Source: Agitococcus sp. (GTDB taxonomy: Bacteria > Pseudomonadota > Gammaproteobacteria > Pseudomonadales > Moraxellaceae). From it: a stretch of DNA of 64,000 nucleotides. The position numbers were made by a program, and so were the translations under genes. The DNA lies in NCBI GenBank assembly GCA_030646715.1, contig JAUSLJ010000042.1, forward strand, positions 248,001-312,000, given 5' to 3'. The notes beneath the pieces were generated by a model. It searched no databases, was not told the origin of the DNA, and saw only the letters and a program-made list of their open reading frames with translations. The first letter of the stretch is position 1, and the number at the start of each line of letters is the position of its first letter. Below are positions 9,652 through 17,927 of this stretch, in pieces.

Positions 9652-10197
9652 ATGGTGGCGATTGATGGTGCGGTAATAGCCAATGACACAGTGTTGTTGC
9701 GAGCGTTTCCACCAGTCGCCAAGCCTAATGCGCGAATTTTGATCTTGGGTAGTATGCCCAGTGCCGCCTCGTTAGCGGCACAACAATATTATGCGCATCC
9801 GAGAAATGCTTTTTGGTCGATTTTAGCAACAATCACAGGCGTGGCGGCAAGCGCACCTTATAACGAGCGGTTAAGTGGTTTAATGGATGCTCGCTTTGCG
9901 CTGTGGGATGTTTTGCAGGGTTGTGAGCGTAAAGGCAGTTTAGATTCGGCCATTGTTGATGCCACGAGCGTGACGAATGATTTTGCATTTTTTATCAGCG
10001 AACATCCCTATCTTGAGCGGGTGGTGTTTAATGGGGCTAAGGCAGAACAGTGTTTTCGGCGGCAAGTCCTGTTGCCACAGTCGATGTGCGATGCGCTAGA
10101 ATTTAGGAGAGTGCCTTCCACCAGTCCTGCTCATGCCAGTTGGTCTTTTCAGCGTAAATTAGAGGCATGGCGGGATGCTCTTTGTTTTGATGAATAG
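9652..10197 (+). CDS. DNA-deoxyinosine glycosylase / MUG-like uracil-DNA glycosylase superfamily protein
   Basis: A 181-residue enzyme of the UDG superfamily that would remove deaminated bases from DNA. The motifs are ILILGSMPSAASLAAQQYYAHPRNAFWSIL (about residues 27-56), a family-specific form of UDG motif 1, and a C-terminal LEFRRVPSTSPAHASW, where the SPA segment corresponds to the motif 2 loop. This arrangement is characteristic of the proteins annotated as DNA-deoxyinosine glycosylase. It follows trhP by 27 bp and may share its transcript. Substrate preference (hypoxanthine, uracil or mismatches) is inferred from the family and not visible here. Confidence 0.8.
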   Translation: MVAIDGAVIANDTVLLRAFPPVAKPNARILILGSMPSAASLAAQQYYAHPRNAFWSILATITGVAASAPYNERLSGLMDARFALWDVLQGCERKGSLDSAIVDATSVTNDFAFFISEHPYLERVVFNGAKAEQCFRRQVLLPQSMCDALEFRRVPSTSPAHASWSFQRKLEAWRDALCFDE

Positions 10198-10220
10198 TTT
10201 GTCTTGTCGTTGGTTTTAAT

Positions 10221-10544
10221 ATGACTCATCTTTATCGTATTTTTCTAATGTTTGAATGGGGCGGAGGCTGCCTTTGGTGTGGCAACGAAGCTGCATTAGA
10301 GAAATTTGATGTTGGCTCGTTAGAGGAGGTTTTGCCGCTATCAACATCTATCCGCGAGCAACTGGATAAGTTGTCGGCATGGCATGATCAGGCATTAAGT
10401 TGGTCTAACCCTGCCGATGTCAGTCCATGGAATGAAGATGAATTTGAGCGTTTTGAGAATGCAGCCAATGCCATGCGGTTGCAACTACAAGCAGAACTCG
10501 GTGCAGATTTTGAGATTGTTTATGTGCCACTTGGCAAGAGTTAA
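10221..10544 (+). CDS. Small acidic hypothetical protein
   Basis: A 107-residue acidic protein that I do not recognise as a family. Visible features are an aromatic N-terminus with FEWGGGCLWCGNEAA (two cysteines spaced CxxC), then a helical acidic remainder rich in Asp/Glu and Trp. It is 23 bp downstream of the glycosylase gene on the same strand. It is the last chromosomal gene before the tRNA scar and the island. A weak hairpin (TAAGCC/GGCTTA at 10574-10588) follows. Confidence 0.65.
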   Translation: MTHLYRIFLMFEWGGGCLWCGNEAALEKFDVGSLEEVLPLSTSIREQLDKLSAWHDQALSWSNPADVSPWNEDEFERFENAANAMRLQLQAELGADFEIVYVPLGKS

Positions 10545-10613
10545 TTACTAGTGGCTAGGTTAGTGCATTATTTTAAGCCAACGGCTTAATTGTTGTCGTC
10601 ATTGACGTAAAAT

Positions 10614-10642
10614 AAAAAAGGCCTACATTTCTGTAAGCCTTT
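10614..10642 (-). terminator. Stranded native terminator of the tRNA
   Basis: On the minus strand a stem (AAAGGCTTAC/GTAGGCCTTT, one mismatch) ends in TTTTTT and begins just 4 bp beyond the partial tRNA copy at 10646-10695. It is best explained as the original terminator of the tRNA gene, now separated from the intact tRNA (29852-29928) by the island. Confidence 0.75.
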
Positions 10643-10645
10643 GAT

Positions 10646-10695
10646 TTATATGGTGGGTCTGCACGGACTTGAACCGTGGACCAAAGGATTATGAG
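10646..10695. repeat. Left attachment site: 50-bp direct repeat with the 3' part of the tRNA
   Basis: Identical over 50 bp to 29847-29896. It comprises the tRNA 3' end from the CCA through the T arm, variable loop and the 3' side of the anticodon arm, breaking off just 5' of the anticodon. It lacks the rest of the tRNA, so it is a scar of site-specific integration rather than a gene. Confidence 0.95.
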
Positions 10696-10776
10696 AACAA
10701 GAAACACTCCATTATTTGCTATATTTTTCAATGAGTTATGTTTTTTGAAAACTGTTTGATGAATAAAGATAAACAG

Positions 10777-10973
10777 ACCAGAACTTTTTAGAGCATTGAG
10801 CAAGGATAACCAATGCGCCTAAGCAATATATTGAAAGGATGAAGCAAAACTAAGCTACCATCGTTATTTAATCCCACCAATGAAAACGAGGCAGGGGGTC
10901 AGTTTTTCGGTTTTATTACACCCCAATTTTTGCTGATGAACCAGACCTGAACCAGAGACCAGACAAGACCAGA
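10777..10973 (+). repeat. ACCAGA repeat cluster, candidate integrase/excisionase arm sites
   Basis: ACCAGA occurs at 10777, 10940, 10951, 10958 and 10968, the last four spaced 7-11 bp apart. The 13-mer GATGAACCAGACC (10935-10947) recurs in the same orientation at 29772-29784, close to the right end of the island. Short direct repeats near both ends are typical of tyrosine-integrase arm sites. Confidence 0.5.
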
Positions 10974-11287
10974 CATTGAAAAAACCAATGTTTTGAACGC
11001 ATTGGACAGCATTGCGCTTTTTGGTGGTTTTTACTGAATGGCGGATGACGACCTGAATGGTATTTATGCGTGAAAATTTGAATAATTACTGAATGACACT
11101 GCATGATGATTGAAAACAGTTTTAGCGGCGATTTGACAACAAAAGACTTACCTTGAGATGTGACGTGGACTTTGCCCTGAAAGCAACAAAAGAAGCCTTT
11201 TAGCGAGGCTATGTGAGATGGTTACGACATACGACGTGTGCCATGCCGACGTTGACAGACACTCGCCCCCAACCAGTAGCGTGGGGT

Positions 11288-11490
11288 ATTCCCCCAAAAT
11301 AGTATTCTTTTAGCAAAACTCCCCCCTCGTTTTTTAGCTTGCAGCAAGGAAGTCCTTTACCCGATGATTTTTTTTGTCGTTGTTCCTATTTTCCCCCCTC
11401 TGAGTTTTTTCCCTTAAATGTTAAATTTTATAAAAATTTTTATGATGGTTTATTCTGATATCGTAGATAAAAATATTTATAATATTTAAC
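11288..11490. other. Candidate replication origin: C-run repeats plus AT-rich tract
   Basis: Three CCCCC(C) runs (11291, 11321, 11393), the latter two sharing a CCCCCCTC core followed by T6 runs, are followed by roughly 80 bp of almost pure A/T including a TAAATTTTATAAAAATTTTTA palindrome-like stretch. This lies next to the helicase gene and resembles an iteron-plus-melting-region origin. No initiator binding can be shown from sequence alone. Confidence 0.3.
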
Positions 11491-11533
11491 CGTCGTGGCG
11501 ATGCAAAATAATGGCACTGTGCAACACATGAAT

Positions 11534-11557
11534 AAGCCCTACCTTTCGATAGGGCTT
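11534..11557 (-). terminator. Hairpin after the helicase gene
   Basis: 8-bp stem AAGCCCTA/TAGGGCTT with an 8-nt loop, 14 bp beyond the helicase stop. The T tract is weak on the minus strand. The same AAGCCCTA stem is used at 17551-17582 and 17798-17833. Confidence 0.6.
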
Positions 11558-11570
11558 TACTTATACTCTG

Positions 11571-13664
11571 CTAGGCAAATTCAGCTTCCAACGATTCTTC
11601 AACAAGCTTTTCTTCTAAAGGCTTCGTATCTTCGTAGCACGGCGTCCGTTTTGCATGACAAAATATATAACCCTTCCAGTGCAACCCTTTTAGCATCAAA
11701 TAGCGTTTCGTTGATTTCTTGGCATTGAAGTCATCAACGTCTGCCATTTGCACCAGCAAATTCATTGCCTTACTCGGATTTACGTTGACGTGGTTATTTC
11801 CCTTTTGCAAAGAAATACCCAGTCTCGGTTTTTGCAGGATAATATTTTTCAATGTTGGTAGTTTTTGGCTAGCTCTTTTAAACGCTGTACCAACGATATA
11901 CACCGCATCTTCAGCTTCAATTTTTGTTTCATGAAGTTTGAGGCATTGCTTTAATATGGTACGAATTTCATTCTTAAAAATATCATTTCGATAGGAGTTT
12001 GATAATTCAATCACTTTGTAAGTGTCATCACATTCCAAAGCGCGTTGCACATCATTAATATCTTGCAAGTGAGTACACAAAGTCACCGCAGGAGTATATT
12101 GTCGATATGCTTCGAGTTGGGTGACGCGGTTAAAAGGATTGGCTGTTTGTCCGTTCTCTTTAAGTTCGTTTAGCTTTTCATAACCATACTCTAGCAGGGA
12201 TTTTTTATGGACTTTGCGATCCAATTCGATTCGTTGGCAAACGACTTTAATCGCTTGTTTTTTTGAGGCTTCCTGCGCTGCCTCAACGCTTTTCATTAAA
12301 TCATCTAATGAGGAGTCTGATTTGTCATTACAGCAATGCTTATCAACGACTAAGGATGGCAGTAATGCTTTCAAACGTGCCGCTAATTTATCGTAATGCT
12401 GATAAATATAAAAAGTATCTGTTCGATAGCAACAAGCCAGTATGCCCGCTTTATTAGCGACGACAAGATTGGCCTTTGCCGTTAAAATCGGACACTCTAA
12501 AAAATTACTTAGCGTCGTATTCACCGCCGCAATGCCCTTCATCAGACCATCCATGTTAATTTGCTCACCAAACGTTTGAGCAATCATTTTGCTGGCATTC
12601 GCAAAGTTAATCAGCGTATCGTATTGTGCTTTTATATGTTTCCAACATTTAGTTTCGTCGATGCTTTTCAGGGGTTTCAAAAAAACAGCATCTTTTTGGA
12701 TATGTAAAAAGAAGGGCGGATTCGCGTTGCGTAAGCGTCCCATAAACTGCACGATTTCTTCAGGATGTGCAGACGCATCGACAATATGAACGGAGTCAAT
12801 ATCGCTATCCGCGTTATTTAAGTTAATCGCTTCATCAAAGATGGAGGTGGTTAATACCACGTCATAGTCTTTAGGTAGTTCTTGCTCAATTAAAACCTGT
12901 TTTACGACATCATTAGCAAGTGTTCGGCGACTAACGGCTAATACTTTATAGCCTTTAGTTTTCAAGCATTCCGCTGCTTTTTCCATGCGAGCATTCGAGT
13001 TTAATCGGACAAAAACTATTTGCTTGCCAGTTCGTAGTTGTAGTCGATTAAATACAGCCTGTAGCCAGTGGTAAGACCATTGTTGACTATAAACATTCAC
13101 TGTCAGCTTTTTAGGGGTGGAAATAGTAGGGCGCGTAATTTTCATCCACGTATCAGGTAAAATGTTTGCGATTTCAGCTAAATTAGGGGTGTACGTCGCC
13201 GTGAGCATCAACTTTTTCACAAAGGTTGTTTTGTCAGCCAATGCATCTAACAGTGGGTTTAATGCTTCATCGCGGTAAGAACCTGCCGAATACAGCTTAT
13301 GCACTTCGTCAACAACTAAGGTATAGCTGTTAAATTTCAGTTTGCTTTTCAAGTGCGGCCAAATGTCGTAGGTAGCGACAATATGCTTACCTTGATGGTC
13401 TGCAATATCACGAGTCGAACTTTTATCCGTACCCGATAAAAAAACAATGTCACTTCGACTGGCATACGTTGATTTTAATTGGCGTACTTGCCCGACTAAT
13501 GGTACGAGCATCAATATCTTTTGGGTTTTGGTTAATTTATCTAATACAAAGGACGTTTTACCGCTCCCTGTTGGCGATTCAATTAAGGTGCAGCCGCTTT
13601 CTATTGATTGAATTTTGCTTGTAATAAATTCACTACTGTTTAACGCATAAGTTGTTTCTTTCAT
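11571..13664 (-). CDS. Superfamily 2 DEAD/DEAH-type helicase of the island
   Basis: A 697-residue protein. The helicase core occupies about residues 15-340: Walker A IESPTGSGKTS (about 28-38), motif II DEVH (about 118-121), motif III LTATY, and motif VI QFMGRLRNANPP (about 328-339). The C-terminal half has no recognised domain. A helicase beside the integrase is common in satellite elements and small plasmids, where it drives replication, and the adjacent candidate origin fits. There is no separate primase. Compositionally it matches the other island genes (A/T-rich). The start at the MKETTYALN methionine follows an AGAGAAAG purine tract. The role in replication is inference; a defence helicase is possible. 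Confidence 0.8.
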   Translation of the reverse strand: MKETTYALNSSEFITSKIQSIESGCTLIESPTGSGKTSFVLDKLTKTQKILMLVPLVGQVRQLKSTYASRSDIVFLSGTDKSSTRDIADHQGKHIVATYDIWPHLKSKLKFNSYTLVVDEVHKLYSAGSYRDEALNPLLDALADKTTFVKKLMLTATYTPNLAEIANILPDTWMKITRPTISTPKKLTVNVYSQQWSYHWLQAVFNRLQLRTGKQIVFVRLNSNARMEKAAECLKTKGYKVLAVSRRTLANDVVKQVLIEQELPKDYDVVLTTSIFDEAINLNNADSDIDSVHIVDASAHPEEIVQFMGRLRNANPPFFLHIQKDAVFLKPLKSIDETKCWKHIKAQYDTLINFANASKMIAQTFGEQINMDGLMKGIAAVNTTLSNFLECPILTAKANLVVANKAGILACCYRTDTFYIYQHYDKLAARLKALLPSLVVDKHCCNDKSDSSLDDLMKSVEAAQEASKKQAIKVVCQRIELDRKVHKKSLLEYGYEKLNELKENGQTANPFNRVTQLEAYRQYTPAVTLCTHLQDINDVQRALECDDTYKVIELSNSYRNDIFKNEIRTILKQCLKLHETKIEAEDAVYIVGTAFKRASQKLPTLKNIILQKPRLGISLQKGNNHVNVNPSKAMNLLVQMADVDDFNAKKSTKRYLMLKGLHWKGYIFCHAKRTPCYEDTKPLEEKLVEESLEAEFA

Positions 13665-13806
13665 TTTCTTTCTCTGTTTAATGTTGCTTTGTTTTAACGC
13701 ATTTGAGTTGTCCTTAACTCCTCAGCTCCTCAACATACGCGGTCACGTTTGTTGAGGGGATTCCAAATTAAATGGGCTTCTTTATTATGCTGAACTAATG
13801 TTTTAT

Positions 13807-14223
13807 TTAACTCTCAAGTTTATTAATAAGTAACTCAAATTGGTTTAGGTCTTCGCTTTCCATACGAATATCGTAGGTAACAGCATAAACTAGATGGTCA
13901 CAAAGATATTTATACATAAGTTGCGGGAAATTACTGCAATGAAAACTTCTTTTATTAATCATTTCAAAACGACTATAGTCGTATGGTGTGTTGCTGTTAG
14001 TTTTACGCAATTCATCAATTAGGTGTAAAATTGGTGAGACATGAAAGTAGATGCCATAATTCGGTGTATTATCAAATATCATAGCAAGTATGTCATTGAT
14101 TTTTTTAGGTGATTTTAAAAGTCTAAGACGGTAGTTAGCCTTATTGTAAGGCGGTAGTATTTCTACTGTGGCGATGAGCGCATTAAAATACGAAGCTTCT
14201 TTTTTTCTGTGTAAAACGGCCAT
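13807..14223 (-). CDS. Hypothetical protein between helicase and integrase
   Basis: About 138 residues from the ATG at 14223, which is preferred because GGAG lies 7 bp upstream; the longer frame would begin at a TTG with no such site. The protein is basic and aromatic-rich, with no recognised domain. It might be an accessory replication or excision factor given its position between the helicase and integrase genes, but that is only position. Gaps on both sides (about 140 bp to the helicase start, about 285 bp to the integrase) suggest its own promoter. Confidence 0.6.
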   Translation of the reverse strand: MAVLHRKKEASYFNALIATVEILPPYNKANYRLRLLKSPKKINDILAMIFDNTPNYGIYFHVSPILHLIDELRKTNSNTPYDYSRFEMINKRSFHCSNFPQLMYKYLCDHLVYAVTYDIRMESEDLNQFELLINKLES

Positions 14224-14472
14224 ATCAAAACTCCAAAACAAATGTGTTAGAAATTAGGCGAAAATCCGTTCTCGCCTAAAAAGACTGCTATGTGTAAGAT
14301 TAATAGGTAATTACAGAGCGTGTCATACAGGCTAGAGGCCTGTTGACACGAAATTGAAGAGTATTGATATGTCTAAATTAAGATCAGCGTTTAACTGATT
14401 TTGCTAATCTATCATCTTTAGTGGCGGTTATGCAATAGCCTAATTAGATGATTTTTCGGTGTTACGTTGCTC

Positions 14473-14497
14473 AAAAAAAGGGCATGGTTAGCCCTTG
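14473..14497 (-). terminator. Rho-independent terminator of the integrase gene
   Basis: On the minus strand a stem AAGGGC/GCCCTT is followed by a run of seven T, 11 bp past the integrase stop. Confidence 0.8.
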
Positions 14498-14507
14498 TGT
14501 AGTTGAG

Positions 14508-15695
14508 TTAGGCTTGTTGCTTAGTTAGCATCAAGCTCGCAATGTTTTCGGATGCAGCTAGCAATGTTTTATCTTGTAAGTGAGCGTATCTTTGCGTGGT
14601 TTGTGGAGAGGCATGGCCAAGCAAATGTTGCACAACATACAATGTCGCACCGCTATTCACAGCCATAGAAGCAAATGAATGACGTAAATCATGGATTTTG
14701 AAATTGCTGATCTGAGCTTTATCCATCAGTCGTTTAAACGTTTTTACAGGAGTATTTACTCTCGTCTTCGTTCGTGGGTTAACAAAGACGAAAGGAGAAC
14801 CCTCTACAGGTTGAATGCCGCGTAATAGCGCACACGCCGCTTCATTCAACTGCACAAAACGTTTTTTACCACTCTTAGTCTGTGGCAAACGCCATTGCTT
14901 TTTCTCAATGTCGATATCTTCCCACATAGCACTCAATGCTTCTTCGCGCCGTGTCCCTGTTAATAAAAGCAACTTGACCGCTGCAACGGTGATACGATTA
15001 GGCTCACAAGTTTCAGGGTTCGTATCATCCATTACGGTCAACAAACGACTCAGCTCATCCTGCGATAGAAAGCGATCGCGCTGATTGTTTTCTTTCAGTT
15101 TTTTTATCTGCGCACAAGGGTTTTTCTCCAATAACTCAAACCGAATCGCTAAGTTAAAAATAACTGACAGTAACGCTAAGTGACGATTCGATGTTGCTGG
15201 CGCAAGATTGGCATCTTTGCGGACACCGCTTAGATACTGCTCGATGTCCTTGTTGGTAATTTCACTCAGTCGTAAATTTCCTAAACGGCCATAAACGTGC
15301 ACTTTCAGTTTCGATATGTCATCGGCACTAGAACGCTTGTGTTGCTCTGCATAGGGGATGTACTCACGCTCACAAAAATCTTGTAACGTCGGTACAGAAT
15401 CCAATACATCGCGTTCCGCTTGTGGGTCGGTGTTTTCCAGCAATAAACGCTTAGCCTCTAATGCCTTAGAGCGTGCGTTAGCTACATCTAGGACAGGATA
15501 GTTGCCCAATTTCATGGCGCGTTTTCGCCCTTGAAAGGTGTAGCGCAGGAGAAACGATTTATGACCTTGCTTAGTCACAACCAATTTCAATCCCGATACG
15601 TCGGTATCCGTATATTCAGTCTCTTTGCTAGCACTGGCAGGTAACGCGTCGATGGCGCGTTTGCTCAACCTAAAGCAGCGATTTGTTGTTGCCAT
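14508..15695 (-). CDS. int: P4-type tyrosine recombinase (integrase)
   Basis: A 395-residue integrase with an N-terminal DUF4102-type arm-binding domain (about 1-90, with FLLRYTFQGRKRAMKLG), a SAM-like core-binding domain (about 100-195) and the catalytic domain. All catalytic residues are visible: Arg in TGTRREE (about 249), Lys in TKSGKKR (about 274), HDLRH (His 335, Arg 338), His in LLGHAS (about 361) and nucleophile Tyr in QRYAHL (about 370). This family integrates into tRNA genes, matching the 50-bp tRNA repeat at the island ends. TGAGG precedes the start by 6-7 bp. It is intact and probably active. Unusually, it is 3.8 kb from the left end and about 14 kb from the intact tRNA. Confidence 0.95.
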   Translation of the reverse strand: MATTNRCFRLSKRAIDALPASASKETEYTDTDVSGLKLVVTKQGHKSFLLRYTFQGRKRAMKLGNYPVLDVANARSKALEAKRLLLENTDPQAERDVLDSVPTLQDFCEREYIPYAEQHKRSSADDISKLKVHVYGRLGNLRLSEITNKDIEQYLSGVRKDANLAPATSNRHLALLSVIFNLAIRFELLEKNPCAQIKKLKENNQRDRFLSQDELSRLLTVMDDTNPETCEPNRITVAAVKLLLLTGTRREEALSAMWEDIDIEKKQWRLPQTKSGKKRFVQLNEAACALLRGIQPVEGSPFVFVNPRTKTRVNTPVKTFKRLMDKAQISNFKIHDLRHSFASMAVNSGATLYVVQHLLGHASPQTTQRYAHLQDKTLLAASENIASLMLTKQQA

Positions 15696-16226
15696 AAAAT
15701 CCTCACATCAAAAAAGTCCAAAAAACAGCGTACAAAAGCCAAGCAATGCCATGAGGCATTTTCAAACTATTAATAAAGTCTTTAATTTGAGCAGACATCT
15801 AGTCAGACTAGATCGCTTGGATTTCTATTTTGAGGTGACACTAGACTTAGCTAGCGTGCTTACTATTGACAGGCTGCGAGAGCCTTTTGCAGATTTAGTG
15901 AACTGATTCTAGCAACTTTTTAGCCGCTGTCTATAGCCCAAAAAGTAGGTAAACGGTCTTCCAATTCTATTCATCCGACACATAAAAACGTTGGAGCAGG
16001 GACTTCTCGGCTCGGACGGTTTTTTGTGTTAATTGAACGTTAGGAAAATTACTTTTGTAACTGACTATAAATTTCTCGTTTCACCCCAAAAAACCACAAA
16101 AACGAACGTAGAATCTTTAGAACGTGAGTCGGCTCGTTGTCGCTTGCGATTACTGCTTGCAAATATTCACCTCTAAACGCCAAAGAACCTGCTTCAAGCA
16201 AGCCCTCTGGTGCATTTCTGGTCTAT
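15696..16226. other. Intergenic region upstream of the integrase
   Basis: About 530 bp with no convincing gene. It must contain the integrase promoter. A 93-codon open frame on the plus strand (15625-15906) starts inside the integrase gene and has no ribosome binding site. No tRNA or strong terminator is seen. Confidence 0.5.
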
Positions 16227-16505
16227 CTAGTAGTCGTCGGGTAAAAGTAACGTCGTTGCTGAACGATCCGCTTCGGTAATCAACCATACTTTGCCATCAC
16301 CCACCGTATAGCTCGATAACAAGCGACCTTCATTGTGCAAGGCTTCATTGTTGGCATTGGCATCTTCGGCAGGAACACACCCCCAATCGCCTTGTTGGTG
16401 TCGTCGTAAAAAAGGAATGGGCGTTAGATTGTGTTGCGCTAAATAAGCAAGGGCATTGGGTGTTGCACTAATATGCCCCAATGGGAAAAGACTGTTGGTA
16501 GTCAT
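16227..16505 (-). CDS. Conserved plasmid/ICE-type small protein
   Basis: A 92-residue protein of a family I know from plasmids and integrative elements, usually named 'plasmid-related protein'. It has FPLGHISATPNALAYL at the start, a GDWGCVPAEDANANN segment in the middle, and the diagnostic C-terminus VWLITEADRSATTLLLPDDY. The function is unknown, and it is often next to DNA-handling or defence genes. Its leader contains ATGTGAGTAA just before the real ATG, a motif shared with the gene at 16924-17538. Family membership is from memory of the ITEADRS..T.LLP signature. Confidence 0.75.
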   Translation of the reverse strand: MTTNSLFPLGHISATPNALAYLAQHNLTPIPFLRRHQQGDWGCVPAEDANANNEALHNEGRLLSSYTVGDGKVWLITEADRSATTLLLPDDY

Positions 16506-16568
16506 AAATTACTCACATTATAGAAAAGGAAAAGGGAAACCGTGTGCAGTGGTGTGCTTTGCTAGGCA

Positions 16569-16940
16569 CTATGCAACGGCAGAAGCGAGGACTAATAAGG
16601 TACTTTCAAGGTCGGGCAGGTCATGGAGCAAGGAGCAAGGTAAATACACCATCACCGATTCATTGTCGTTGAGCATCAGTAAGACTTCGTAATGCTCGTT
16701 AGTTTTACCTAGCCAGTCGAAGGCTTGTTGTTGGAGCTTGCTCATTAATGAGTAGGGCAGTAACGCCAACGGAGCATACAAATCATTGACGGTTTCTAAG
16801 ACAACAAACCACCCATGAAAACTAGGGTCGTAAGGTTGACCAAACTCCGCTAATAAGCCATTAAGCTCGGCTTGAATGTGTAGGCGAATTTGTCCTTCGG
16901 GTAATTGCGCGATAGAGTCAATATCACGAATGATTTTCAT
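16569..16940 (-). CDS. Hypothetical protein, translationally coupled to the preceding gene
   Basis: About 123 residues from the ATG at 16940 (MKIIRDIDS), chosen because GGAG lies 7 bp upstream. The start lies inside the end of the preceding gene, whose stop is at 16924, a 17-bp overlap in another frame. The protein is acidic/aromatic (HGWFVVLETVNDLYAPLALLPY, LLMLNDNESVMVYLP). No family is recognised. The overlap implies the two products are made together and may act as a pair. Confidence 0.65.
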   Translation of the reverse strand: MKIIRDIDSIAQLPEGQIRLHIQAELNGLLAEFGQPYDPSFHGWFVVLETVNDLYAPLALLPYSLMSKLQQQAFDWLGKTNEHYEVLLMLNDNESVMVYLPCSLLHDLPDLESTLLVLASAVA

Positions 16941-17538
16941 CAACCATCTCCAATGAATTTTCATCATCATGCAAGTCAGCAATGTCCGTTGTTACTGCAC
17001 TAGGTAATAACGATTCAGGCAATGTGTTGGGGGCTGTTTTTTGCTTCCCTTTCGCTGCTTTTATCGGTGGAGTGGCATTTGGTTGCGGATGACTATCAAC
17101 GTCGGTGTTGGTAGGGGTTTGAGAGCGTGTATCAAGCAGTAATAAGCGTTCAGGCCAAGTTGTCATCTTGATAGAAACGGTATGCAGCTTAGTATTTTCA
17201 GGACAGGGTAATAGCACTTCTTGGTGACGCAATACGGCGGCTAAGAAACTGGCATTATTGGCAGATTTACCTTCAAACGCAGTACGCAAGCGAACGGCAG
17301 GAAAGGCTTGTTTACTCGCTTGTAATGTCGCTAAACAATCCATGAGGTGTAATACAGGAATCAGTTCGTGGCTAAAATAACCGCCACCCTCGTTAGCGGC
17401 TAAGGCAATGTAAAGCACATCACTGTCGGTTTCTTGCCAAATGTTGTAGCTTAAAAGTCCTTCAGCCGTTGGTGAAAGCTTGGGACATTGTGCGGTCAAG
17501 ATAAGGTGTAAATGGTTTGTTTCTACAGGATTCATCAT
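16924..17538 (-). CDS. Hypothetical island protein with proline/threonine-rich linker
   Basis: A 204-residue protein: a globular N-terminal part (about 1-130, with HLHLILTAQCPKLS and GGGYFSHELIPVLHLMDCL), a low-complexity linker (about 135-175, rich in Thr, Pro, Asn) and an acidic tail (DLHDDENSLEMVDEN). No known domain is recognised. It begins with two adjacent ATG codons. The start follows a strong terminator hairpin by only about 13 bp, leaving no room for a promoter, so it must be expressed by read-through or from a promoter upstream of the hairpin. It overlaps the next gene by 17 bp. Confidence 0.65.
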   Translation of the reverse strand: MMNPVETNHLHLILTAQCPKLSPTAEGLLSYNIWQETDSDVLYIALAANEGGGYFSHELIPVLHLMDCLATLQASKQAFPAVRLRTAFEGKSANNASFLAAVLRHQEVLLPCPENTKLHTVSIKMTTWPERLLLLDTRSQTPTNTDVDSHPQPNATPPIKAAKGKQKTAPNTLPESLLPSAVTTDIADLHDDENSLEMVDENHS

Positions 17539-17550
17539 GGTTACTCACAT

Positions 17551-17582
17551 AAAAAAGCCCTACTCTAAGAAAGAGTAGGGCT
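17551..17582 (-). terminator. Terminator hairpin directly before a start codon
   Basis: Perfect 11-bp stem AGCCCTACTCT/AGAGTAGGGCT, loop of 5, with a T6 run on the minus strand ending about 13 bp before the ATG at 17538. It terminates the 17606-17782 gene but also lies within the leader of the next gene. Confidence 0.85.
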
Positions 17583-17605
17583 GTTTGTTTTTGGGTGGTT
17601 GGTGC

Positions 17606-17782
17606 TTAGATAAATAAGCAAAGAACGGCAACCGATTTTTTGAGGTTGCTGGCATCGTCATCATCTAAAACGTCGAGGACATGGGCGGCTTGTTGGGCGC
17701 GTGGGTGCGAAAAAGAACGGCAGACCTCGCTACAGTCCGATAAAAAGCTAACGTCCTTGTTTTCATTCTTTGGGTCAGTCAT
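17606..17782 (-). CDS. Small acidic hypothetical protein
   Basis: A 58-residue protein from the ATG at 17782 (MTDPKNENKD). Longer versions would start within a terminator hairpin. It is acidic in the middle (VLDVLDDDDASNL) and ends in a hydrophobic VAVLCLFI. No family is recognised. It lies between two AAGCCCTA-type hairpins, one 16 bp before its start and one 24 bp after its stop, so it is a self-contained unit. Confidence 0.5.
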   Translation of the reverse strand: MTDPKNENKDVSFLSDCSEVCRSFSHPRAQQAAHVLDVLDDDDASNLKKSVAVLCLFI

Positions 17783-17797
17783 GTTTATTGCTCGCAT

Positions 17798-17833
17798 AAA
17801 AAAAGCCCTATTCGCAGAACGAATAGGGCTTTT
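17798..17833 (-). terminator. Terminator hairpin directly before a start codon
   Basis: Perfect 14-bp stem (AAAAGCCCTATTCG against CGAATAGGGCTTTT) with loop CAGAA and a T7 run on the minus strand; it ends about 16 bp before the ATG at 17782. Confidence 0.85.
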
Positions 17834-17927
17834 AGATTTAGGGGTTATGGTGCAGGTGCGCACCATAAAAATTATATATGCTTAAGTATCAATTAATTAC
17901 TAATATTATTATCATTTGTACCGTGTG

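Larger units (their letters stand above)
10696..11570. other. Noncoding left end of the island
   Basis: About 875 bp without a convincing gene. It holds the ACCAGA repeat cluster, C-run repeats, a strongly AT-rich stretch (11401-11490) and a hairpin at 11534-11557. The short open frames here have no ribosome binding site or protein-like composition. The region probably provides cis functions: integrase arm sites and perhaps a replication origin. Confidence 0.6.

Noticed and set aside
10646-10728. A second tRNA gene at the left end of the island
   Set aside because: Only the 3' part of the tRNA is present; the acceptor 5' strand, D arm and 5' half of the anticodon stem are missing. It is an attachment scar.
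10573-11104. Short open frames in the left end of the island and tRNA scar
   Set aside because: They cross the tRNA fragment and repeat cluster, lack ribosome binding sites and show no recognisable protein.
15625-15906. 93-codon plus-strand gene near the integrase start
   Set aside because: It begins inside the integrase gene on the opposite strand, has no ribosome binding site and no protein-like composition.
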